In this document: piece after piece, positions 1 to 5,708 of the stretch | Layout: every line of letters starts with the position of its first letter | Numbering within the stretch: the stretch's first letter is position 1 | From: Ilumatobacteraceae bacterium | Lineage (GTDB): Bacteria; Actinomycetota; Acidimicrobiia; Acidimicrobiales; Ilumatobacteraceae | Length of the DNA stretch: 7,254 nt | Direction: 5' to 3' | Assembly: GCA_023254985.1 (NCBI GenBank) | Contig: JALRJT010000142.1 | Coordinates: 1-7,254 of the forward strand | Translations under genes and position numbers: made by a program | Notes under the pieces: generated by a model | Told to the model about the DNA's origin: nothing | Databases searched by the model: none | Seen by the model: the letters and a program-made list of their open reading frames with translations, nothing else

Positions 1-743
1 ACGGCCACAAGTGGTTCATTTCGGGTGCGAGAGGTGCGCAGTTCGCACTGCTCGTCGCTCGCACCGAAGACGACCCTGATCTCCCGCAAGCGGCTAACTC
101 GTGTTTCATCGTCGAAATTCCGAGCGAAGGCTGGGAAGTCGTGCGCGACATCGAGACGATGTCGGGAAGTCATAACCACTGTGAGATCCGAATCACCGAT
201 CTGCGTGTGCCTGCGGCCAACATGCTGGGCGGTCGAGGACAAGGTCATCTCCTTGGCCAGTATCGACTCGGACCCGCACGACTCGCGCACTGCATGCGCT
301 GGATCGGTCAAGCCGAGGCCGCACTCGACATGATGGTCGCGCGATCGCTCGAGCGCTACTCCCATGGTTCACTGCTTGCTGAAAAGCAAGGTATCCAGTG
401 GTTGATCGCAGACTCCGCGATGGAGATGTACCAGGGCAAGTTGATGATCCTGCATGCTGCGTACAAGATCGAGCATGGACTCGACTTCACCTCAGAGGTG
501 TCGATGGCTAAGCACTTCGTCGCGAACAGTCTGTGGAACATCGTCGACCGTGCGATCCAGGTGCATGGCGCTCTTGGTTACTCTACAGACACGCCGCTTG
601 CCGGCATGTTGCAGCAGGCTCGATGGAGTCGTTTCGCCGATGGCGCTGATGAGATCCATCAGATGCGCATCGCCCAGCGCACGATTGCCGCGTACAAAGA
701 TCACGGCACGACCAAGAAGGCGACGGGGGATCTCCCGCTATGA
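1..743 (+). CDS. Acyl-CoA dehydrogenase, ACAD10/11-like (C-terminal part, 5' end outside the window)
   Basis: This is the last 246 codons of an acyl-CoA dehydrogenase, read in frame from position 3; a full enzyme has about 400 residues, so the N-terminal helical domain lies upstream. The family is an FAD enzyme that desaturates acyl-CoA at the alpha-beta bond and passes electrons to ETF. The fragment opens inside the middle beta domain (GHKWFISGA), followed by the C-terminal four-helix domain with QVHGALGYSTDTPL, which matches the conserved QxxGGxG FAD/dimer region, and then ADGADEIH near the end. At the position of the catalytic Glu of medium-chain dehydrogenase (YEGT), this protein has Asp (codon 639-641, fragment residue 213). 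That Asp is typical of the ACAD10/11-type subgroup, so I read it as a subfamily trait rather than a loss of activity. The stop codon overlaps the start of the next gene as ATGA, suggesting translational coupling. The acyl substrate cannot be told from sequence. Confidence 0.93.
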   Translation, partial: GHKWFISGARGAQFALLVARTEDDPDLPQAANSCFIVEIPSEGWEVVRDIETMSGSHNHCEIRITDLRVPAANMLGGRGQGHLLGQYRLGPARLAHCMRWIGQAEAALDMMVARSLERYSHGSLLAEKQGIQWLIADSAMEMYQGKLMILHAAYKIEHGLDFTSEVSMAKHFVANSLWNIVDRAIQVHGALGYSTDTPLAGMLQQARWSRFADGADEIHQMRIAQRTIAAYKDHGTTKKATGDLPL

Positions 744-1735
744 CGAGCATCCACAACTCTTTGATCACCTTTGGTGTCTTCATGCCACAGGGCTGGAAGA
801 TGGAGCTCGTCGGCATTCCGACGGCGACAGAGAAGTGGCAGGCTGCAGTCGACGTTGCTCTTCGGGCGGAGGACGCAGGCTTCGATTCGATTTGGGTCTA
901 TGACCACTTCCACAACGTTCCAAGACCAGCACACGAAGCGGTATTTGAGTGTTGGACCACGATGGCGGCGATCAGTCAGCTCACCAAGACGATTCGTCTG
1001 GGTCAGATGGTGGGCTGCAACTTGTACCGACCCCCGTCGTTGTTGGCCAAGATCACCTCGTCGCTCGACGTCATCTCGGGCGGACGCCTCGACTGGGGCA
1101 TCGGCGCCGGTTGGTATGAAAACGAGTGTCGCGGATACGGCTATCCGTTCCCGGTTCCCAAGGATCGCATCGCGATGTTGCGTGAAGCAGTGGAGATCGT
1201 TACCTCAATGTGGACGCAGAACGAGACCACTTACGAGGGCAAGTATTACCAGTTGTCGCGTGCAAATTGTGACCCGAAGCCGTTGCAGTCGCCTCGACCA
1301 CCGATCTGGATCGGTGGTGGTGGCGAGCAGTTGACGCTGCGGGTGGTTGCACAATACGCCGACTACTCGAACTTCGGTGGAACCCCTGCCGAGTTTGCTC
1401 GCAAGCGCGAGATCTTGAAAGGGCACTGCGCTGCAGTTGGGCGCGACGAGGCGACCATCACCAAGACGTGGTCACCCGAGATCCTGATTCGCTCGAGCGA
1501 GGCGGAGTTGCGCGCGGGGCAGGCATTGAGCATTCGCGGAGAGTCATTCGAACAGTGGCGCGATTCAAACCTCGTCGGAACGCCCGACGAAGTCGAATCG
1601 AAGATCCGGGAGTACATCTCGCTCGGCTGCGGAGGCTTCGTGCCGTGGTGCGTGGACTATCCGACGTTCGACACCCTCGATGCGTTTGCCGAAATTGCTG
1701 CGCGTGTCCGCCGCGACTTTCCGGCTCAGGAGTAG
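740..1735 (+). CDS. LLM-class flavin/F420-dependent oxidoreductase
   Basis: A 331-residue luciferase-like (LLM) TIM-barrel oxidoreductase of normal family length. The N-terminus carries the first barrel strand (TFGVFMPQ, residues 10-17) and GFDSIWVYDHF (47-57). Next come LLAKITSSLDVISGGRLDWGIGAGWYENE in the 90s to 128, the classic LLM core, and PPIWIGGGGE (187-196), a glycine-rich phosphate-binding loop. The overall pattern (YGYPFP, YEGKYYQL, PKPLQ.PRPPI) resembles the TIGR03560 group of predicted F420-dependent enzymes. F420 rather than FMN as cofactor is inferred from the family and the actinobacterial setting; no residue proves it. The ATG at 740 sits inside the stop of the acyl-CoA dehydrogenase (ATGA), with a G-rich Shine-Dalgarno-like run (GGGGGA, 725-730) nine bases upstream, so the two are probably co-translated. 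The 3' end overlaps the convergent MaoC gene by 10 bp. The substrate is unknown. Confidence 0.93.
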   Translation: MTSIHNSLITFGVFMPQGWKMELVGIPTATEKWQAAVDVALRAEDAGFDSIWVYDHFHNVPRPAHEAVFECWTTMAAISQLTKTIRLGQMVGCNLYRPPSLLAKITSSLDVISGGRLDWGIGAGWYENECRGYGYPFPVPKDRIAMLREAVEIVTSMWTQNETTYEGKYYQLSRANCDPKPLQSPRPPIWIGGGGEQLTLRVVAQYADYSNFGGTPAEFARKREILKGHCAAVGRDEATITKTWSPEILIRSSEAELRAGQALSIRGESFEQWRDSNLVGTPDEVESKIREYISLGCGGFVPWCVDYPTFDTLDAFAEIAARVRRDFPAQE

Positions 1736-2181
1736 TAGCGGAAGATCACTTCGGCGACGCACGAGGGCTTCGTCGCACCCTCGCACTCGAAGGTCACTTC
1801 GATCGTCACCTGGACGCCACCGGCAACTTGTTCGACGTTCATCAACTTGGCGCCAGCGCGAAGACGCGCACCCACTGGCACCGGTGCCATAAACCGCACT
1901 TTGTTGGTGCCGTAGTTGACACCCATCTTCACGCCTTCAACTCGCCAGATCTGTGGGAGCAACGCTGGTCCGAGCGACAACGTGAGGTAGCCGTGAGCGA
2001 TGGTTCCGCCGAATGGACCTGCCTTGGCCTTTTCGACGTCAAGGTGGATCCACTGGTGATCGCCAGTGGCATCGGCGAACAGTTGCACCCGCTCCTGTGT
2101 GATGTCGAGGTAGTCGCTGTAGCCGAGGTGTTGGCCAACGTGCGAGGTGAGTTCATCGATGCTCTTGATGATCGTGGTCAT
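1726..2181 (-). CDS. MaoC-family (R)-specific enoyl-CoA hydratase, HtdZ/Rv0130-like
   Basis: A 151-residue single hot-dog-fold hydratase, the same length as I recall for Mycobacterium tuberculosis HtdZ (Rv0130). The family adds water to trans-2-enoyl-CoA to give (R)-3-hydroxyacyl-CoA. The hydratase motif is intact: ITQERVQLFADATGDHQWIHLD, with catalytic Asp41 and His46 (Asp40/His45 in Rv0130 as I recall). It is followed by AGPFGGTIAHGYLTLSL (54-69) and NYGTNKVRFMAPVPVG, both nearly identical to the mycobacterial protein from memory. The start is ATG at 2181-2179; no clear Shine-Dalgarno precedes it. It lies 49 bp downstream of the membrane-protein gene on the same strand and may be co-transcribed with it. 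It converges on the LLM oxidoreductase with a 10-bp overlap of coding ends. With the adjacent acyl-CoA dehydrogenase it would supply consecutive dehydrogenation and hydration steps, though the opposite orientation means this link is only inferred. Confidence 0.92.
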   Translation of the reverse strand: MTTIIKSIDELTSHVGQHLGYSDYLDITQERVQLFADATGDHQWIHLDVEKAKAGPFGGTIAHGYLTLSLGPALLPQIWRVEGVKMGVNYGTNKVRFMAPVPVGARLRAGAKLMNVEQVAGGVQVTIEVTFECEGATKPSCVAEVIFRYYS

Positions 2182-2230
2182 GTAGGCAGTTTGTCAGATT
2201 CGGGCGAACCCCTACGAACCCGCGATTGGC

Positions 2231-2653
2231 TCAGCGGAACCAGATGCGCTGATGCTCCTTGCTCTGTGGGTGAAGGAGCAAGGCCAGGAGCGCAACATTG
2301 AAGACGAAACTGATGATCCCCGCACCGAACAGTCGGTAGCGCAGGGAGGCTCCGATGTCGGAGTAGACGACGAGGTTGACGACGAACGGACTGATCGCGG
2401 CCGCCGTGCTCAGGCGATAGCCAAGGCGTCGTTCATTAGCCATGAGGAGCCCACCACCTGCATACAACGCGACGATGACCAGGCCGATGAGCAAGCCACC
2501 GGGATACGTGAGCCTGACGTAATACAGCTCTCCACCGCCGTCGAGGAGGTCGACGAGTGCGAAGAAGCCGTCGAAATAGAGGAGCCACGTGGCGATCTGC
2601 AACGTCTGTGGTTGCATGCGATCGAACCATTTCTTGAAGTTGATGTCCGACAC
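2231..2653 (-). CDS. Small four-helix integral membrane protein, function unknown
   Basis: I do not recognise this 140-residue protein. Four hydrophobic segments are visible at about residues 16-37, 50-72, 81-97 and 107-127. The charged stretches KKWFDR (7-12), NERRLGYR (73-80) and the tail KEHQRIWFR would lie in the cytoplasm by the positive-inside rule, so both ends are predicted inside. There is no signal peptide, cysteine pair or enzymatic motif. Acidic residues in or beside the first segment (Asp28, Asp35) and a GGGEL loop are its most distinctive points. The start is GTG at 2653-2651. A GGAG lies only two bases upstream of it, too close for a normal ribosome-binding site, so the start may be leaderless or may be ATG at codon 13. 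It is divergent from era with 31 bp between start codons and lies 49 bp upstream of the MaoC gene on the same strand. Sustained hydrophobicity and sensible topology support it being real. Confidence 0.75.
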   Translation of the reverse strand: MSDINFKKWFDRMQPQTLQIATWLLYFDGFFALVDLLDGGGELYYVRLTYPGGLLIGLVIVALYAGGGLLMANERRLGYRLSTAAAISPFVVNLVVYSDIGASLRYRLFGAGIISFVFNVALLALLLHPQSKEHQRIWFR

Positions 2654-2672
2654 ATCTCCAGTGTGGCAGAAC

Positions 2673-2678
2673 TAGCAT
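2673..2678 (+). promoter_or_regulatory. Candidate -10 element for a leaderless era transcript
   Basis: TAGCAT fits the actinobacterial -10 consensus TANNNT and ends six bases before the GTG start of era at 2685. That spacing would place transcription initiation at or next to the start codon, giving a leaderless mRNA. In agreement, no Shine-Dalgarno is visible upstream of era. No convincing -35 is seen. A matching but weaker hexamer for the opposite strand (CACACT, + strand 2660-2665) lies six bases before the GTG of the divergent membrane protein. Confidence 0.35.
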
Positions 2679-2684
2679 CTCGGT

Positions 2685-3524
2685 GTGCGTTCGGGCTTCG
2701 TCTCACTCGTTGGAAGACCGAATGTCGGCAAGTCAACCTTGCTGAACGTCCTCGTCGGTCGCAAGGTGAGCATCGTGTCGAACAAGCCACAGACGACACG
2801 CGTCGCAGTGAGGGGCGTGCTGACGCGCGGAGATTCGCAGGCCATCTTCGTCGACACTCCGGGCCTGCACAAGGCTGTCTCTGCACTCGGGGAAAAGATC
2901 AATGCCACGGCACTCGGTTCGACGAAGGATGTCGACGTGACTTGTCTTGTCATCGATGCCACCCAGCCCATTGGCTCGGGTGATGAATGGGTCGCCTCGC
3001 ACATCGACATGGCGCGTTGCGTCGTCGTATTGAACAAGTCAGACCGCGCGTCGCGGGAGCAAATGCTCGCTCAGCTGTCGCGAGCCGCAAAGTTCGGGGC
3101 AGAGTCCTACTTCCCAATCTCTGCTCAAACCGGCGAAGGCGTCGACGCATTGGTTGCGCATCTCCTCGAGCTGATGCCCGAAGGGGAGTTGCTCTATCCG
3201 CCAGAGATCGTCAGCGAGACTGATGACGTCACTTGGGTGGCCGAACTCGTGCGTGAGGTGTTGCTCGATCGCACGTCTGAGGAATTGCCGTACTCCATCG
3301 CAACACGGGCGATACGTACCGACGACGGCGTGATCCAGTGTGAAATCGTCGTCGAGCGCGACAGTCAGAAGGGGATGGTGATCGGCAAGGGCGGTTCGAT
3401 GTTGAAGGCCATTCGTCAGGCCGTCAAGCCGCAGTTGCCGAAGGGGACGAAGCTTGAACTGACCGTCGTCGTCGACAAGAACTGGCAGCAGCGAACAGAT
3501 CGAGTCGAGCGACTCGGCTATTAG
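2685..3524 (+). CDS. era: GTPase Era (16S rRNA-binding ribosome assembly factor)
   Basis: Era binds the 3' end of 16S rRNA and, through GTP hydrolysis, acts in 30S subunit maturation and cell-cycle control. All family marks are present in this 279-residue protein: P-loop GRPNVGKS (10-17), the Era-type switch I sequence KPQTTR (34-39), DTPG (57-60), NKSD (117-120) and SAQ (146-148). The C-terminal KH RNA-binding domain has VIGKGG at 232-237 and the closing KNWQQR..RVERLGY. The start is GTG at 2685, which gives the usual short lead MRSGFVSLVGRPNVGKS; nothing is missing from the N-terminus. The protein is somewhat shorter than E. coli Era (301 residues). The flanks are unlike the common ybeY-corC-era-recO neighbourhood: a divergent membrane-protein gene starts 31 bp away, and a convergent lipoprotein gene ends 5 bp after the era stop. 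Era therefore appears to be a single-gene transcript here. Confidence 0.97.
   Translation: MRSGFVSLVGRPNVGKSTLLNVLVGRKVSIVSNKPQTTRVAVRGVLTRGDSQAIFVDTPGLHKAVSALGEKINATALGSTKDVDVTCLVIDATQPIGSGDEWVASHIDMARCVVVLNKSDRASREQMLAQLSRAAKFGAESYFPISAQTGEGVDALVAHLLELMPEGELLYPPEIVSETDDVTWVAELVREVLLDRTSEELPYSIATRAIRTDDGVIQCEIVVERDSQKGMVIGKGGSMLKAIRQAVKPQLPKGTKLELTVVVDKNWQQRTDRVERLGY
3501..3516. terminator. Short hairpin at the era/lipoprotein convergent junction (weak bidirectional terminator candidate)
   Basis: CGAGTCG (3501-3507) and CGACTCG (3510-3516) form a perfect 7-bp inverted repeat with a very tight loop. It ends five bases before the era stop codon, and about 13 bases beyond the stop of the opposite-strand lipoprotein. 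No clear T-run follows on either strand, so intrinsic termination is doubtful. It also encodes the conserved Era C-terminus (RVERLG), so it may be coincidental. Confidence 0.2.
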
Positions 3525-3529
3525 ATCTC

Positions 3530-4129
3530 TCAGTTCGTGATCACGAGCGATGCGTAGTCATCGAACGTCACGGGAGTGAGCGGTCCGGCGAGATCGCCCC
3601 GACCTCTTGGGACTCCAGTCGGCACCCCGTCCACAGAGAAGAGCACCTGCCCGATTCCCGGTCGACTGGTGAGGGTGAGGACGATCTGTGCAACGGCGAG
3701 ACGCTGGTCGAGAGGACTCAACGTGTCGAGGAGTCCGCGCGTCGAATCCACGTTCGCAACCCCGCGTTCAACGGTGACAGTCGCCGAGAACGACTTGGAA
3801 ATCGCGGTGCGCAGACCCGCGAGAGCCGGATCCTGGGTGTCAAGGGCGCTCAAGGTTGCCAAGGCCTGATCCGGGCCGGCGGGAGCCGCGACCAGGCGCA
3901 CGATCTTCAATACGCGTGAGTTACTGATGAAATATGCATCGATTGGCTCCGTGGAGGTGTCCGATCCTGGAATCGTTGTCGTCACATTCGGTGGAAGTGT
4001 GGTGCGAGCCGCGGAGAGTTCGTAGGGGACTTCAGAGTCTGGAATTGGCTGGAAGTCACCATCCGACGGGATCGCACACGAACTGAGCGCGATGAGGAAT
4101 GCAAGTGACGCAGAGATTCTTCGGATCAC
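3530..4129 (-). CDS. GerMN-domain lipoprotein, short LpqB-like
   Basis: A 199-residue predicted lipoprotein. The N-terminus is a classic lipoprotein signal: basic MIRR, hydrophobic core, then lipobox LSSC with the acylated Cys at residue 18. A Pro/Thr-rich linker (about 27-62) leads into a GerMN-like domain (about 63-185): IDAYFISNSRVLKIVR, then a helix with PDQALATL, LSPLDQRLAVAQIVLTLTSRPGIGQVLFSVDG and the closing PVTFDDYASLV. It starts with GTG at 4129, overlapping the stop of the sensor kinase (GTGA), and has GAGG (4140-4137) seven bases upstream, so translational coupling to the kinase is likely. In mycobacteria, LpqB follows mtrB and carries a GerMN domain plus a long beta-propeller-like C-terminus of several hundred residues; here only the GerMN part exists. 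By analogy it would sit on the outer face of the membrane and modulate the kinase, but this is inference. Confidence 0.85.
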   Translation of the reverse strand: MIRRISASLAFLIALSSCAIPSDGDFQPIPDSEVPYELSAARTTLPPNVTTTIPGSDTSTEPIDAYFISNSRVLKIVRLVAAPAGPDQALATLSALDTQDPALAGLRTAISKSFSATVTVERGVANVDSTRGLLDTLSPLDQRLAVAQIVLTLTSRPGIGQVLFSVDGVPTGVPRGRGDLAGPLTPVTFDDYASLVITN

Positions 4130-5601
4130 GGTTGCGCCTCGGTCACTTGGATCGTCTGGCGGGTGAGGGTTACGACGAATCGTGCTCCGCCACGAGCAGA
4201 GTTCTCGACACGTGCCTCGCCGCCAAGTGCGCGTGCATGTTCGGCCACGATCGCGAGTCCTAGGCCCGAGCCGGTCGAGTTGCGTGACGCAGACCCGCGG
4301 GCAAATCGTTCGAAGATACGATCGCGCTCGCTAACCGCGATTCCAGGGCCATCGTCCTCGACCGAGACCTCGAAGTGATCACGGTCGGCAAGTAGTACGA
4401 CGCGTGTCGCACCGCCGGCATGATCGCGCGCGTTCTCGAGAAGGTTGACGAGGATCCGTTCGACGCGCCGGCGGTCGAGGATACACGTTGTAGACGCGCC
4501 ATCGCGCTTTTCGATCTCGAGCGGAACGTTGGAGAACCCGTAGCGATGCATCACGCGAGCAATGAAATCATCGAGGTCGACGTCATCCGTCGAAGTATCG
4601 CTCGCTCCGGCGTCGAGCCGAGAAAGCTCGAGCAGATCGATCACCGTGCGGTCGAAACGCTTGACCTGTGAGGCAACGATGTCGATTGCCTGTCGGTTCC
4701 GCTCTGTGAAGTCGTCCCTTCTGGCGACGATGACGTCAACCGCTGCAGCGAGTGCCGTGACCGGGCTCCGCAACTCATGGCTTACGTCGCTTGCGAAACG
4801 CTGCTCGCGTTCGATGCGTGCTTGGACGGCATCCGCCATGTCGTTGAAGGAGTCCACGAGTTGGTCAAGATCTGGATCATCTTCGGGATCGAGTCGAGTG
4901 TCCAAGCGTCCCGTCGCGATGGTGTTGGCGGCCTTGGTCACGCGTTCGAGCGGACGGAGCGCGGTTCGACTCATGACGAGTCCGAGTACTCCTGCTGCGA
5001 GCGTGATGAGGATGACGCCCGCGAGAAGTGTCGTTTGGATGGTCCGTAGCGTCGTGGCGACGTCATCGAGTGGGAACGCCTCGAAGTACTGCGCACCGAG
5101 CGAGGGGATCGCGACGCCCACGCCTTCATACGGCTGGCCATTGAACGTGAACCGTTGGCGACCGCTCGATCCGGCAAGTGTTTGTTCGACGAGCACCGCA
5201 GGCAGGTTGGACTGCGTGAAGCGCAGCGGCTCCTGAGCGTAGAAACTATCGACACTGGTCTCAGTCGCATCGAGGTGGAGAACTGCGTAACCACCGCGTT
5301 CACTGCGGATGTTCGTCATCACGTCTGCGACGTTGGAACGATCTCCCGCGATCACCGTGCGTACGAGCTGGGCATTGTTGAATGCTTGACGTTTGGCGAC
5401 GACGGTTCGTTGTCCGAGAAGGTAGGAACGAGTGCTCGCGTAGGTCACGAGGCTGAGCGCGAGTGCCGCGATGAGCGCCGCCAAACCAAAGAAGGTGACC
5501 ATGCGACCGCGAAGTCCGAGCCGGAAGCGAGGTGGAGTGCGCGCCACGCCTTCAGCATGGCAGGGAAGTGAACCGGAACCGATGGGCCCAAGGGGGAGCA
5601 T
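4126..5601 (-). CDS. mtrB: Sensor histidine kinase, MtrB-like
   Basis: A membrane-bound sensor kinase (491 residues from the longest start) that would phosphorylate the divergent MtrA-like regulator. Domains in order: first membrane helix at about 34-56; an extracytoplasmic sensor region at about 57-188; second helix at about 190-209; HAMP at about 210-262 (ALRPLERVTKAANTIATGRLD). The HisKA domain has phospho-acceptor His275 in FASDVSHELRSPVTAL and ends LLELSRLDAG, both very like mycobacterial MtrB. The ATPase domain carries the N box (LLENARDHA, Asn390), DDGPG (416-420) and GSGLGL (444-449), so all catalytic motifs are intact. The start is uncertain. ATG at 5601 gives an unusual 33-residue Gly/Pro-rich lead and lies inside an inverted repeat. 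GTG at 5547 (codon 19, preceded by GAAGG) gives a more normal short basic N-terminus and is equally likely. Its stop overlaps the lipoprotein start (GTGA). Assignment as MtrB rests on motif similarity and context. Confidence 0.92.
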   Translation of the reverse strand: MLPLGPIGSGSLPCHAEGVARTPPRFRLGLRGRMVTFFGLAALIAALALSLVTYASTRSYLLGQRTVVAKRQAFNNAQLVRTVIAGDRSNVADVMTNIRSERGGYAVLHLDATETSVDSFYAQEPLRFTQSNLPAVLVEQTLAGSSGRQRFTFNGQPYEGVGVAIPSLGAQYFEAFPLDDVATTLRTIQTTLLAGVILITLAAGVLGLVMSRTALRPLERVTKAANTIATGRLDTRLDPEDDPDLDQLVDSFNDMADAVQARIEREQRFASDVSHELRSPVTALAAAVDVIVARRDDFTERNRQAIDIVASQVKRFDRTVIDLLELSRLDAGASDTSTDDVDLDDFIARVMHRYGFSNVPLEIEKRDGASTTCILDRRRVERILVNLLENARDHAGGATRVVLLADRDHFEVSVEDDGPGIAVSERDRIFERFARGSASRNSTGSGLGLAIVAEHARALGGEARVENSARGGARFVVTLTRQTIQVTEAQP

Positions 5602-5615
5602 GGACCCATCGGTTC
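5576..5615. repeat. 11-bp inverted repeat at the 5' end of the sensor kinase
   Basis: GAACCGATGGG (5576-5586) is perfectly mirrored by CCCATCGGTTC (5605-5615) around an 18-base centre. The ATG at 5601 of the longest kinase frame falls in the centre. If the kinase really starts at GTG 5547, the whole repeat lies in its untranslated leader or promoter region. It could be an mRNA hairpin that affects kinase translation, or a protein-binding site between the divergent genes. There is no T-run, so it is not an obvious terminator. Confidence 0.55.
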
Positions 5616-5672
5616 AGTGTCCCCACTGTGCTGGCCTCATTTGACGCTTCGGGACCGAAAGTGTGCGTTTTC

Positions 5673-5681
5673 TGTAACAAT
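5673..5681 (+). promoter_or_regulatory. Candidate extended -10 promoter for the response regulator
   Basis: TGT followed by AACAAT resembles an extended -10 (TGN plus a 4-of-6 match to TATAAT). It would start transcription near 5688, about 20 bases before the ATG at 5709. No good -35 is found 16-18 bases upstream; a TTGACG at 5641-5646 is too distant to pair with it. The same bases contain GTAACA, reminiscent of half of a direct-repeat MtrA site, but I cannot find a second copy at regular spacing. Autoregulation is therefore only a possibility. Confidence 0.3.
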
Positions 5682-5708
5682 TTGCCCTGGTCGGGCAGAA
5701 TGCGATGC

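Noticed and set aside
2182..2230. Possible terminator between the membrane-protein and MaoC genes
   Set aside because: Only a 4-bp TTCG/CGAA stem (2199-2208) without a T-run; too weak to stop transcription.
1468..2301. 277-codon + strand open frame
   Set aside because: It overlaps the LLM oxidoreductase out of frame and runs antisense to the MaoC gene, both of which have clear family motifs; the translation resembles no protein family.
2252..2983. 243-codon + strand open frame
   Set aside because: Very charged, low-complexity translation running antisense to the membrane protein and out of frame with era; typical shadow frame in high-GC DNA.
3535..3546. Perfect 12-bp palindrome TCGTGATCACGA
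   Set aside because: It encodes the lipoprotein C-terminus, and a 12-bp palindrome is expected about once or twice by chance in a window of this size.
4562..5236. 224-codon + strand open frame
   Set aside because: Ser/Arg-rich translation antisense to the sensor kinase, whose HAMP and HisKA motifs are intact; a shadow frame.
5674..5679. GTAACA as an MtrA-binding half site
   Set aside because: Only one copy is seen, and no second half site at a regular spacing; not listed as an operator.
5532..5708. N-terminal extension of the response regulator frame
   Set aside because: The frame is open upstream, but the receiver domain begins at MATLLFIEDD (5709) and the added residues are not receiver-like; the region also holds the kinase 5' end.
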